DNA from: Desulfoglaeba alkanexedens ALDC
GTDB taxonomy: Bacteria > Desulfobacterota > Syntrophobacteria > Syntrophobacterales > DSM-9756
DNA length: 64,000 bases
Reading direction: 5' to 3'
Assembly (NCBI RefSeq): GCF_005377625.1
Contig: NZ_CP040098.1
Location: 3,213,279-3,277,278 of the forward strand
Shown here: positions 1-7,785 of the stretch, piece after piece
Numbering within the stretch: the stretch's first letter is position 1
Layout: every line of letters begins with the position of its first letter
Program-made: the position numbers and the translations under genes
Notes under the pieces: generated by a model
Told to the model about the DNA's origin: nothing
The model's database searches: none
The model's input: the letters and a program-made list of their open reading frames with translations, nothing else

Positions 1-2
1 CT

Positions 3-1748
3 TCACGCCTGCAGGGAAACCATGGAGAAGCTCGCAACATCCACCAGGCCTCGGTCGGTGAGTTTCAGTTCCGGGATGACCGGGAGTGCCAGGAACGAGA
101 GGGCCATGAAGGGATTCCGGAGGGCACACCCGAAGGTTCGGGCCAGCCGGCGGAGCGCCGCCAGTCGATCCACCACCGCATCCAGGGGTTCCAGGCTCAT
201 GAGTCCGGCGATGGGCAGAGGCAGGAGTTCCAGGGTCCCCGATGCGTCGCCGACCCCCAAGCCGCCTCCAACCCTCCGCACGGCTTCGCACACGGCGGCC
301 ATGGCCGCATCGGAGGCGCCCACAGCGATGAGGTTGTGGGAATCGTGGGCGATGGTGGAGGCGAGGGCTCCCCGGGTGAGCCCGAATCCTTTCACGAAGC
401 CGATTCCCCGGCGGGGCTGCCCCGTCCGGGGGCCGTATCGGTTGAAAACCGCAAGTTTCAAGATATCCCGGCCGGTATCCGCGACCAGCCGTCCCCCATC
501 GGTCTTGGGAACTGCGTGAACGCAGCGGGTGAGCAGGCTTCCTTCCACCACTTCGATCACCTTCACCTCCCGGTCCGGCGCCCCCGAGAGGGCGAACAGG
601 TCCGAGCTCATGGGACCCAGCTCCATGGGGCTGGGAGGCGGCGCCGGCGAAGGCCCGTTTTCCAGATCCACCAGCACCTTCCCGTCTCTTACCACTTCGA
701 CGCCGTTCTTGTAGACACTCACCGGTTTCCAGGGGTGCAGCGACGCACTGAGGGAAAAGTCGGCTCGAGCCCCCGGGACCAAGGCACCCCTTCGTTTCAG
801 CCCGAACGTTTCGGCGGGCGTCCGCGATGCCATGGCAATGGCCCGCACCGGATCCAGACCCAGGTCGACGGCGCGGTTCACCAGAGCGTCCATGTGCCCG
901 TCGTGGAGGAGATCGTCCGGATGCCGGTCGTCGGTAACCAGGAGACAACTGGGCCAGGTGGCATCGGAGACGGCTGGAAGAAGCGCCGCCATGTCCCTGG
1001 ACTGGCTGCCTTCTCGGATCATGAGCCTGAGCCCGCGGGCGAGTTTTTCACGGGCTTCTTCGAGCTGCGTGGATTCGTGGTCGGTGGCGATACCCGCCAG
1101 CACATAGGCGTTCAATGCATTTCCGGTCAACAAGGGCGCGTGGCCGTCCATGTGAAGATCCTGAAAAAGCACCAGCTTTTCAAGGACGTCCGGAACCGCC
1201 GCGATAACGCCCGGGAAGTTCATCATTTCACCGAGCCCCACGATGCGCGGGTGAGGCAGCAAAGAGGCGAGGTCCGCCGCGCTCAGTGCGGCTCCCGACG
1301 TTTCCAGCGGGGAAGCCGGAACGCAACTGGGTAGGGTCAGGTAGACGTCGAGCGGGAGACGCTCGGTGGCCTGCAGGAAGTACCGGATTCCTTCCACGCC
1401 GAAAACGTTGGCGATTTCGTGAGGGTCGCACACCACCGCCGTGGTGCCCCGCGGCAGTACCGCAGCGGCGAACCCCGACGGGTGCAGCAGACTGCTTTCG
1501 ATGTGGATGTGGCCGTCGATGAAGCCGGGGGCGATGTACAGGCCGGACGCATCCACCACGCGGCGGGCTTCGTAGCGGCCGATTCCCACGATACAGCCGT
1601 CGTGCACGGCCAAGTCGGCTCGTTCCACCGCCCCGGTATGAACGTTTACGATGGAACCCCCTCGAAGGCAGCATTCGGCGGGGACTTCCCCGGCGGCGAC
1701 CCGAAGGAGCCGTTCCAGCGATCGGCGGTCCCGTTTCATCGCGGGCAA
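3..1748 (-). CDS. ade: adenine deaminase
   Basis: Adenine deaminase of the amidohydrolase superfamily, converting adenine to hypoxanthine plus ammonia in purine salvage. The predicted protein is 581 residues, about the usual length of bacterial Ade. The metal-binding HIHIESS motif lies near residue 80, after an N-terminal beta-sandwich segment. GLGEMMN and the late VTDDRHPDDL stretch are also typical of the family. The stop TGA is complete at 3-5, so the gene is whole. The longest frame starts at a TTG (1748), but an in-frame ATG at 1739 is equally possible and would remove three residues. It follows the DUF151 gene by only a few bases on the same strand, so the two are probably cotranscribed. 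The annotation rests on residue patterns and length. Confidence 0.93.
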   Translation of the reverse strand: MPAMKRDRRSLERLLRVAAGEVPAECCLRGGSIVNVHTGAVERADLAVHDGCIVGIGRYEARRVVDASGLYIAPGFIDGHIHIESSLLHPSGFAAAVLPRGTTAVVCDPHEIANVFGVEGIRYFLQATERLPLDVYLTLPSCVPASPLETSGAALSAADLASLLPHPRIVGLGEMMNFPGVIAAVPDVLEKLVLFQDLHMDGHAPLLTGNALNAYVLAGIATDHESTQLEEAREKLARGLRLMIREGSQSRDMAALLPAVSDATWPSCLLVTDDRHPDDLLHDGHMDALVNRAVDLGLDPVRAIAMASRTPAETFGLKRRGALVPGARADFSLSASLHPWKPVSVYKNGVEVVRDGKVLVDLENGPSPAPPPSPMELGPMSSDLFALSGAPDREVKVIEVVEGSLLTRCVHAVPKTDGGRLVADTGRDILKLAVFNRYGPRTGQPRRGIGFVKGFGLTRGALASTIAHDSHNLIAVGASDAAMAAVCEAVRRVGGGLGVGDASGTLELLPLPIAGLMSLEPLDAVVDRLAALRRLARTFGCALRNPFMALSFLALPVIPELKLTDRGLVDVASFSMVSLQA

Positions 1749-1751
1749 GCC

Positions 1752-2252
1752 CTACATCTTGTATTTTCCGAAGTCTTCAGGATCCAGCTTGTCCAGGATC
1801 TCTTCCCACTGTTCCTTGTCCTCGGAACGGAACATCGTCTTATCTTCCTGGGAAACCGATTTCTGCGATTTCTGCAGCACCTCTTCCCGGACGAAGATGG
1901 GCGCGTTGGTGCGGAGCGCTATGGCGATGGCGTCGGAGGGTCGGGAATCGATGGAACTCAACTTATCGTCGACTCGAAGATGAATCAAGGCGTAATAGGT
2001 GTTGTCCCGGAGGTCGCAAACTTCGATGCGTTCCACCGTCACGTTGAGGTGCTCCAGCACGTTTTTCAACAGATCGTGGGTCATGGGACGGGGAAAACGG
2101 ATCTTTTCGAGTTCCGTGGCGATGGATGTGGCTTCCAGGAGCCCGATCCAAATGGGAAGATGTGTTTCCGTTACCGGATCCTTGAGGATCACCACCGGGG
2201 TATTAGTCTGCTGATCCATGACCAGCGAGGAAACCGTCATTTGCCTGTACAT
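1752..2252 (-). CDS. bifunctional nuclease family protein (DUF151)
   Basis: Small DUF151/bifunctional nuclease domain protein of 166 residues. The family includes a plant DNase/RNase, but most bacterial members are functionally undefined. Family-like segments include the ILKDP and LPIWIGLLEA region and the later SRPSDAIAIALR helix. The frame is open further upstream, but ATG 2252 is preferred because GGAAAGGAG lies at the right distance in front of it. The acidic C-terminal tail after about residue 140 looks lineage-specific. The stop is almost adjacent to the adenine deaminase start, suggesting a bicistronic unit. Nothing ties it to adenine metabolism. Confidence 0.88.
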   Translation of the reverse strand: MYRQMTVSSLVMDQQTNTPVVILKDPVTETHLPIWIGLLEATSIATELEKIRFPRPMTHDLLKNVLEHLNVTVERIEVCDLRDNTYYALIHLRVDDKLSSIDSRPSDAIAIALRTNAPIFVREEVLQKSQKSVSQEDKTMFRSEDKEQWEEILDKLDPEDFGKYKM

Positions 2253-2378
2253 GGCATCTCCTTTCCGGACTGCCGCCGTTATCAAATGCTGCAACCGCTG
2301 CCCGTGACCGCCTGTCGCGCGAGCGAAAAACGGCACGGCATCGGTTGATTTCCAGGTTTGTGCGGGGAGGACCGAAGA

Positions 2379-3764
2379 TCAGTCGACAGCCCCGCCGTTC
2401 AATTCACCCCGAAGCGAATGGCTGAACGCGTCTGTGATGCGCACCTTGACGCAACGGCCCACCAGCGTCTCGTCGCCCTGAAAATTCACGATTCGGTTCT
2501 GTTGCGTCCTCCCCGTGAATTGACCGCCCCCCGCCCTGCTGGGTCCTTCCACCAGGACTTCCCGAATCCCGCCGATCTCGAGCCGGTTCTTTTCCAGGGT
2601 GATTTCCGCCTGCAGCCCCTGAAGGATCGCCAGGCGGCGGCTCTTCACGTCCTCCGGGACCTTGCCGGAAAAACCCGACGACCTGGCGAAAGGTCGGTCC
2701 GAATATCGGAACGAAAAGAGCGTGTCGAAGCGGATGCGTTCCATCAGCTCCAGAGTCTTTTCGAAATCTTCGTCGCTTTCTCCCGGAAAGCCGACCATGA
2801 CGTCGGCGGAAAGGCCGATCTCGGGGCAGGCGTCTCTGAGGCGCCGGACCTTGTCTTCATAGTCGGCCGCCGTGTAGCGCCGGTTCATCCGCCGGAGCAC
2901 CAGGTCCGAGCCGGCCTGGAAGGGAAGGTGGATGTGTTTGCAAAGAACCGGGATTTCGGTGAAGCAACGGATAAGAGATTCCGTAAGGTCCTTGGGGTGC
3001 GACGTGGTGAACCGGATTCTCGATAGGTTTGTCTCACCGGCGATCTTCCGTATCAGTTCCGAAAAGTCGATGCGCTCGGAAAGACCCCGGCCGTAAGAAT
3101 TAACGTTCTGGCCGAGCAGCAGAACTTCGCGCGCGCCCCCGTCTTCCAGAGCCTTGATCTCCCGGAGCACGTCGCCGCTCGGCCGGCTCCGTTCCCGGCC
3201 CCGCACATAGGGCACAATGCAGTACGTGCAGAAGTTGTCGCACCCCTGCATGATGGTCACCGGCGCGACGACGCCCGACCGAAGCGGCCTGCCGCCGGCC
3301 GGCGGGTAGTGCCGGTTAGTTTCGCCTTCATCGTCCGGAAGGTACGCCGTGCGGTTCCCGTCCTGCCACAGGCGGTCGAGCAAGTCAGGCACGGCTCCCA
3401 CACCTCGCGTGCCCACGACCAGGTCCAGGTGAGGGAACCTCTCGAGGAGTTTTTCTCCCAGCTGCTGAGCGACGCATCCGGCCACGATGATCTTCAGATC
3501 CGGATTGCGGTGTTTGAGCTTTCGCAGCCGACCCACCAACGAGTAGACCTTCTGCTCGGCCTTTTCCCGTACGGAACAGGTATTCAAAAAGATGACGTCC
3601 GCACGGTCCGGGTCATCCACGCGGCGATAGCCCCGGTTCTCGAGGAGCCACGCCACGCGCATGGAATCGTATTCGTTCATCTGACAGCCGAAGGTCTGGA
3701 CATAGAGGGCCCGCGGACAGGCCCCAACGGCCGCCTCAGCTGATTTTTCGTGCATGCCGCTCAA
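2379..3764 (-). CDS. miaB: tRNA-2-methylthio-N6-dimethylallyladenosine synthase
   Basis: Radical-SAM methylthiotransferase that converts i6A37 to ms2i6A37 in tRNA. Domains in order are the UPF0004 N-terminal cluster domain (TFGCQMN, then NTCSVREKA and VAGCVAQ carrying its three cysteines), the radical-SAM core with the CTYCIVPYVRG motif (CxxxCxxC) near residue 180, and a C-terminal TRAM domain. At 461 residues the length is normal. The longest frame begins at TTG 3764, with GGGAGAGG upstream; ATG 3755 is the alternative. The SVREKA and GRERSRP signatures favour MiaB over RimO or MtaB. The next gene upstream on this strand is the cNMP-domain protein, about 36 bases away. Confidence 0.96.
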   Translation of the reverse strand: MSGMHEKSAEAAVGACPRALYVQTFGCQMNEYDSMRVAWLLENRGYRRVDDPDRADVIFLNTCSVREKAEQKVYSLVGRLRKLKHRNPDLKIIVAGCVAQQLGEKLLERFPHLDLVVGTRGVGAVPDLLDRLWQDGNRTAYLPDDEGETNRHYPPAGGRPLRSGVVAPVTIMQGCDNFCTYCIVPYVRGRERSRPSGDVLREIKALEDGGAREVLLLGQNVNSYGRGLSERIDFSELIRKIAGETNLSRIRFTTSHPKDLTESLIRCFTEIPVLCKHIHLPFQAGSDLVLRRMNRRYTAADYEDKVRRLRDACPEIGLSADVMVGFPGESDEDFEKTLELMERIRFDTLFSFRYSDRPFARSSGFSGKVPEDVKSRRLAILQGLQAEITLEKNRLEIGGIREVLVEGPSRAGGGQFTGRTQQNRIVNFQGDETLVGRCVKVRITDAFSHSLRGELNGGAVD

Positions 3765-3800
3765 CGCCCGAGCATCCTCTCCCCCGTCCGGGGCTGTCCG

Positions 3801-4595
3801 TCACAGAAGGTCGTCCCATTCGTTTTCGGGATGACCCTTCGCGATCAGGTTGCGATTCATTTCCACAAGCCGGCTGGAAAGCCGCTGGATCAGGTCCACA
3901 GCAAGGTCCGGGAATTCCCGGGCAAACGACAGCAGCCTGTCGGCCGGAAAGACCTGGACCGTGCTTTCGCCCACGCTGGTCACCGAAGCCTTCCAGGGGA
4001 GCCGGAGCAGGCAGGCCATGGCGCCGAAGAAGGTGCCCGGCCGCTCGATGCGGCCCACTTCCAAGCCGCCTCGTGTGACCCGAAGACCGCCGTCGGCGGA
4101 AACCAGCCTGAAAAACTCCCTCCCTTGGGAACCTTCATGCACCACGCGCTCTCCGTCTCCGAAAAAACGGATTTCCACGTCCTGAGGCAGTTGAACCTCC
4201 CGGTCCTCAAAAACAACCTCTCCCGTGTCTACAAGCTGCTTCACCACCGAAAGCAGGATGGTTCGCGCCATCCGGGGTGTCCTGGCGATGAAGTAATCCA
4301 CTGCCTCCACGTCGTAGATGGCGATGCGGGCGGCTGTCACGGCCTGCACGGTATAAGGAAAGTGGGGTTCCACCAGGCATTCCATGCCGAAGACGTCCTG
4401 CTCGCCGAGAACCCGGATCTTGCGGCCGTCGCGGGTGACTTTTACACTGCCGTCCAAGATCACGTAGAAGTTGGACACTTCCTGACCCGCGCAAAGTACG
4501 ATGTCGCCTTCGTCATAGGTTCGCACGTCGAACCGGTAGTCGGGTCGCTCCTCCTCCGGTGCACTCAGGTGGCGGTTTCTCTTCGAAGTCGTCAT
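3801..4595 (-). CDS. tandem cyclic-nucleotide-binding domain protein
   Basis: Protein of 264 residues with two CRP/cNMP-binding beta-barrel domains. The first spans about residues 22-120 (GDIVLCAGQEVSNFYVILDG, then DVFGMECLV). The second spans about residues 140-230 (GERVVHEGSQGREFFRL, then PGTFFGAMACL). There is no helix-turn-helix C-terminus, transmembrane segment or kinase domain, so it is not a CRP-type transcription factor. It more likely acts as a cytoplasmic sensor or adaptor. The PRAARTAL-type phosphate-binding cassette of true cAMP binders is not evident, so the ligand is unknown. ATG 4595 is preceded by GGACAGGACG. It probably shares a transcript with miaB. Confidence 0.8.
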   Translation of the reverse strand: MTTSKRNRHLSAPEEERPDYRFDVRTYDEGDIVLCAGQEVSNFYVILDGSVKVTRDGRKIRVLGEQDVFGMECLVEPHFPYTVQAVTAARIAIYDVEAVDYFIARTPRMARTILLSVVKQLVDTGEVVFEDREVQLPQDVEIRFFGDGERVVHEGSQGREFFRLVSADGGLRVTRGGLEVGRIERPGTFFGAMACLLRLPWKASVTSVGESTVQVFPADRLLSFAREFPDLAVDLIQRLSSRLVEMNRNLIAKGHPENEWDDLL

Positions 4596-4626
4596 CGCAC
4601 GTCCTGTCCAGGGACTTCAATAAAAG

Positions 4627-4664
4627 TTTGTCCAACAACAAGCTCATGAAAGTCGGGCCCTAAA
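4627..4664 (-). repeat. dispersed repeat R3, copy 1
   Basis: Reverse-oriented copy of a roughly 36-base repeat. The core on the minus strand reads GACTTTCATGAGCTTGTT and is followed by a TTGGACAA-like segment. Near-identical copies lie at 10731-10766 and 32000-32035, both on the plus strand. Confidence 0.75.
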
Positions 4665-4677
4665 GTTCCTTGTTCCT

Positions 4678-4800
4678 GTAGGAGCGGGCTTGCCCGCGAC
4701 CCGTAAAACCGGCGATGCCGCGTTGATGCTGATCGCCGGCAAGCCGGCTCCTACTGGGCATGCATCACCTGGTAGGGGCGCAGCGCTGCTGCGCCCCTAC
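4678..4800. repeat. REP-like inverted pair plus a third palindrome
   Basis: The element at 4678-4700 (GTAGGAGCGGGCTTGCCCGC) is itself a hairpin, and a diverged inverted partner lies at 4731-4754, ending GGCTCCTAC. The pair can fold together in BIME fashion. A third perfect palindrome, GTAGGGGCGCAGC / GCTGCGCCCCTAC, follows at 4772-4800. The first element closely resembles REP sequences known from Pseudomonas. No RAYT transposase is present in the window. Confidence 0.8.
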
Positions 4801-4828
4801 TCGAAAACACGGACACTCCATCCCCGGA

Positions 4829-4860
4829 AGGGTGAAGAGTATTCTCAGATAGCCTCTAAG
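4829..4860 (+). repeat. dispersed repeat R4, copy 1
   Basis: Short repeat with the core GGGTGAAGAGTATTCTCAGA followed by TAGCCTCT. Matching copies are at 5437-5467 (same strand) and 10309-10338 (opposite strand). Confidence 0.7.
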
Positions 4861-5077
4861 CTTCCGCAAGCATGGAAGGTCCGGGGTCAGTCACGCCTTA
4901 GGGCCTTCATTCTTAGACTATACCCGAGTTCGTTTCAAGGGGCCTGTCCCGAGTCCCGGGCGGTGGGGCCCGGCACGCCGCACGGAAGAGGGAGCAGGAA
5001 AGAAGAGCGCCCGGCCAAGGGCCGCCGCGTAGCAGGGTCGGCCTCCCAGCGGGACGCCCGCTGTGGGTCCCTCCGGA

Positions 5078-5296
5078 TCAGGCCGGTTCAGCGGGAACCC
5101 ACCCGGTGAACTTCGACTCCGCGCCGATGATCGCCAGCACATCGTCCTCACAGTCCGGAGCGGCATGGATCCGCACCAGTCCCAGATCGGAATCCACTGT
5201 GGTGACCACGGCCACACCTTCGTAGGCTTCCAGGGTGGAGGAAAGAAAATGGATGGTCCGGGGATCTACAAATCCAAGAAACACCGTGCCCTGCAT
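5078..5296 (-). CDS. DUF4911 domain protein
   Basis: Small protein of 72 residues matching the DUF4911 pattern. The core runs from IHFLSSTLEAYEG through VAVVTTVDSDLGLVRIHAAP to the EDDVLAII helix. These short proteins are widespread in anaerobic Desulfobacterota and Firmicutes and have no assigned function. The open frame extends about 34 codons upstream, but ATG 5296 is chosen because GGCGGAGGG precedes it closely and the family core begins just after it. It stands alone between repeat-filled regions. Confidence 0.75.
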   Translation of the reverse strand: MQGTVFLGFVDPRTIHFLSSTLEAYEGVAVVTTVDSDLGLVRIHAAPDCEDDVLAIIGAESKFTGWVPAEPA

Positions 5297-5538
5297 GGAT
5301 CCCTCCGCCGTGGAACCGTTCGTTTTTCCGCTTTTGTTCACCCGATGCCTATGATAGCAATAGCTCTCCCGCGAGGGAAGCTGGAGCTTCGATTTCATCG
5401 GGGCGGGGGCGCCGCTCCCACAATGGGCCGCCTGGGTGGGTGAAGGGTATTCTCGGACACTCTCTTACATCACCTGCGGAGCAAAACCGATCGCACCGGA
5501 CGCGTTGTGGGGCTTTCAACCACCAGACGGAGTCTATC
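5297..5538. other. intergenic region between divergent genes
   Basis: About 240 bases between the DUF4911 gene and the secreted FlgT_N-like gene. It contains a partial copy of the GCTGGAGCTTCGATT repeat near 5385 and copy 2 of repeat R4 at 5437-5467. No strong promoter was recognised on either strand. Confidence 0.5.
5437..5467 (+). repeat. dispersed repeat R4, copy 2
   Basis: Copy with the core GGGTGAAGGGTATTCTCGGA followed by CACTCTCTTA. It is slightly diverged from the copies at 4829-4860 and 10309-10338. Confidence 0.65.
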
Positions 5539-6849
5539 ATGGGTCGACGCGTGAGACGAAAGTTTATCGCTGCGGTTCTCATCGTTTTCACCGGTTTTTG
5601 CGCCCGGATCGCCTGGTCTCAGTCGGGGACGTCAACTTTCTTCGCCCAGGGGATAGCCGTCTACGACGAACGGGACCAGGCGAGGAGCCGCGAGGAGGCG
5701 CTGAACGACCTCATGATCCAGGGCGTTACCCAGGGGATCGGGGTGTTTTTGAAGCCTTCCGAACTGGTGCGTCAGAACGCGCTGCTGAAGAAGGAAATTC
5801 TTTCCAAGCCGCAGCGCTACGTACAGAGTTACCGGATTCTTTCGGAGCAGCCGTCGGGTGGATCCTACCGGATACAGGGCCAGGTGACGGTGGCCATGGA
5901 AACGCTACGAGCCGACCTGGAGGCTCTGAGTCTTTCGGTGGAGGGAACCGCGAAACCCGTACCCGTTCCTTCTCCCGCGGCCGCTTCCGCACCGGCTTCG
6001 GAAGGGAACCGCCAAAGCCTGCCCGAAGGACTGCCGCACGCCCGGGATCTGCTCTGGGTCGTTTCGGAAAACTGGGACGGGACCTGGGTGGTTCCCACAA
6101 GCGATACCCCGTCGCGCACACCCTTTCACGAAAGCCTCCTCATGGACGCGGAAGACTACCTCTGGACGCTGGACGTCCCTTCACAAGGAGACGTCGTGGC
6201 TGACGCCTCGGGAAACGTTCCCCTCTACGACGCGCTGCAGACGGCCCGCGAAAGGGGAAAGCCGATCCTGGTGATGGGCCGAGTCTTCTCGCAGACAACG
6301 GACGCCGGCATCCGGACCGTCCAGGTCAACCTTCAGATTGTTGATGTGGCTTCGGAAAGCGTTTTGGGAAGCCTTGATCATTCCTGGCCTCTCGCGGGAG
6401 ATCTGAACGAAGGGATCGTCTACATGGCGAGCCTGGTGGTTCCGCGGATCGATGCTCTGCTCGCCGCCGCCGGGGAAAGAGGCCGTTCTTACACCGTGGG
6501 ACAAGTCAGCGCGGTGCCGGATGAGTGGGGTGCGCAGCGACAGTGGAATGTAGTACTTCGGTCGGATCACGCCTACAGCCAGTGGGAGATGCTGGAGGAA
6601 CTGCTCAGGCGCCAGTCGTCGGAAGTCAGAGTGGAGGGGCTTGAATTGAAGGGCGGCGAGATCCGAGCGTTTGTTTCAGGCGTGTCGTACCGGGAGATCG
6701 AAAGCCTTTCCGGGGTGAAGCTCCGGGACGGCAAAGCGCTGCATGTCAGGGGAGTGGAACGCGAAACCCGTTCGCTCCTTCTGGAATGCGTTCCGGCCCC
6801 CGAGGAACCGGCGGTTCCGTTCGATGAGCCGGCGCCGGAGTCCCGGTGA
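5539..6849 (+). CDS. secreted protein with FlgT_N-like domain
   Basis: Protein of 436 residues from ATG 5539, chosen because ACGGAG lies six bases upstream and a classical signal peptide follows (basic MGRRVRRKF, hydrophobic core, then an Ala-Trp-Ser-Gln region near residue 27). The mature N-terminus (roughly residues 30-120, starting FFAQGIAVYDERDQARSREE) resembles the N-terminal domain of the flagellar assembly protein FlgT. The next 60 residues are Pro/Ala-rich. The C-terminal half alternates strand and helix and may be a second FlgT-like or penicillin-binding-protein-activator LpoB-like domain. No flagellar genes are nearby. Its stop shares a base with the start of the downstream phosphatidyltransferase, indicating cotranscription. 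Confidence 0.7.
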   Translation: MGRRVRRKFIAAVLIVFTGFCARIAWSQSGTSTFFAQGIAVYDERDQARSREEALNDLMIQGVTQGIGVFLKPSELVRQNALLKKEILSKPQRYVQSYRILSEQPSGGSYRIQGQVTVAMETLRADLEALSLSVEGTAKPVPVPSPAAASAPASEGNRQSLPEGLPHARDLLWVVSENWDGTWVVPTSDTPSRTPFHESLLMDAEDYLWTLDVPSQGDVVADASGNVPLYDALQTARERGKPILVMGRVFSQTTDAGIRTVQVNLQIVDVASESVLGSLDHSWPLAGDLNEGIVYMASLVVPRIDALLAAAGERGRSYTVGQVSAVPDEWGAQRQWNVVLRSDHAYSQWEMLEELLRRQSSEVRVEGLELKGGEIRAFVSGVSYREIESLSGVKLRDGKALHVRGVERETRSLLLECVPAPEEPAVPFDEPAPESR

Positions 6850-7403
6850 TGACGATTCCGAACCTTATCACCCTGATACGGATCCTGCTCACCCCTGTGC
6901 TGATTTGGCTTCTGCTGGACGCACGACTGGGAGAGGCTCTGGCGGTCTTCTTCGTAGCCGGGGTCACCGACGGGCTGGACGGATTCATCGCCCGCGTGTT
7001 CCACCAAAAAAGCCGACTGGGGGCCTACCTGGATCCCCTGGCGGACAAGCTCCTCCTGGTCAGTTCCTTCATCCTCCTCGGCCACCTGGACCTGCTTCCC
7101 GACTGGCTCGTGATCATCACCGTGAGCCGGGACGCCCTCATCGTGATCGGCGTCCTCACGCTCATGTTTCACCAGGTTCCCGTGGCCATTCACCCGTCGC
7201 TCTTGAGCAAGCTCACCACGCTGGTGCAGATCCTGACGGTCATGGCGATTCTCGCCGCCCCCTATTTTTCGCCTCTCCTTTGGGTGACGCAGGGCCTCAT
7301 TTCCGCTACGGCCGCGTTTTCGGTGGCGAGCGGCCTCCACTACATCGTGTACGGTCTGCGACTCTGGGACGCGGCCCGTAACGGCGACAAGGAGCAGGCT
7401 TGA
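6849..7403 (+). CDS. pgsA: CDP-alcohol phosphatidyltransferase (PgsA-like)
   Basis: Integral membrane phospholipid synthase of 184 residues. It carries the full CDP-alcohol phosphatidyltransferase signature, DG-x2-AR-x8-G-x3-D-x3-D, in the stretch beginning DGLDGFIAR near residue 40 and ending YLDPLADK. Five or six hydrophobic segments follow the family layout. The most likely reaction is CDP-diacylglycerol plus glycerol-3-phosphate to phosphatidylglycerophosphate; other members of the superfamily cannot be excluded. ATG 6849 overlaps the upstream stop as TGATG, which supports it over the GTG at 6846. Confidence 0.88.
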   Translation: MTIPNLITLIRILLTPVLIWLLLDARLGEALAVFFVAGVTDGLDGFIARVFHQKSRLGAYLDPLADKLLLVSSFILLGHLDLLPDWLVIITVSRDALIVIGVLTLMFHQVPVAIHPSLLSKLTTLVQILTVMAILAAPYFSPLLWVTQGLISATAAFSVASGLHYIVYGLRLWDAARNGDKEQA

Positions 7404-7425
7404 AGCTCGGCGAGGTTCATTTTGC

Positions 7426-7455
7426 TTGACACCTCGAGAACGAATCCGATATACG
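7426..7455 (+). promoter_or_regulatory. sigma-70-type promoter of tRNA-Val
   Basis: TTGACA at 7426-7431 and TATACG at 7450-7455 are separated by 18 bases. The predicted start is near 7462, about 10 bases before the tRNA. Confidence 0.75.
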
Positions 7456-7472
7456 GGAGCGAACCTGCGCGT

Positions 7473-7547
7473 AGGCACGTAGCTCAGCGGGAGAGCGCTA
7501 CCTTGACGCGGTAGAAGTCGGCGGTTCGATCCCGCCCGTGCCTACCA
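7473..7547 (+). tRNA. tRNA-Val (GAC)
   Basis: Complete cloverleaf with encoded CCA. Acceptor AGGCACG/CGTGCCT, D stem GCTC/GAGC, anticodon stem CTACC/GGTAG with loop TTGACGC (anticodon GAC), and T stem GGCGG/CCGCC around TTCGATC. Discriminator base is A. Confidence 0.97.
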
Positions 7548-7686
7548 TGTTTTTCAGCAATCCAGGATGAAAGCGCTCCGGTCCTGACACATCCAAAATA
7601 CTGACGGTTCGCGGGCTCGCGGGTGGATCAACGGATCATCAGGGAGTCGACCCCGATCAATAGTGCACCGACACCGTGAATGAACA

Positions 7687-7723
7687 GGCATCTCCCGCCG
7701 GTGACCAGGGGGGTGCCTTTTTT
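7687..7723 (+). terminator. intrinsic terminator or attenuator before thrS
   Basis: A ten-pair stem GGCATCTCCC / GGGGGGTGCC (two G-U pairs), with an 11-base loop, is followed directly by six T residues. It sits 140 bases after tRNA-Val and just before thrS. It could end the tRNA transcript or attenuate thrS. No T-box consensus was found. Confidence 0.75.
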
Positions 7724-7785
7724 GTTACATGAAAGACCTTCGACGCGGCGGCCCGGCGGCCCTCGGGCGACAGAGGTTTCAGGCC

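Larger units (their letters stand above)
4596..5077. other. repeat-rich intergenic region
   Basis: About 480 bases without a convincing gene, between the minus-strand cNMP-domain gene and the minus-strand DUF4911 gene. It holds one copy of a short dispersed repeat (4627-4664), a REP-like inverted pair and a third GC palindrome (4678-4800), and another dispersed repeat (4829-4860). Open frames crossing this stretch are composed of the repeats and do not resemble proteins. No promoter was recognised. Confidence 0.7.

Noticed and set aside
4690-5109. 139-codon plus-strand open frame
   Set aside because: It is composed of REP and R4 repeats and runs into antisense of the DUF4911 gene.
7548-7728. 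T-box riboswitch upstream of thrS
   Set aside because: No AGGGTGGNACCGCG-type T-box or specifier stem was found; only a terminator is visible.
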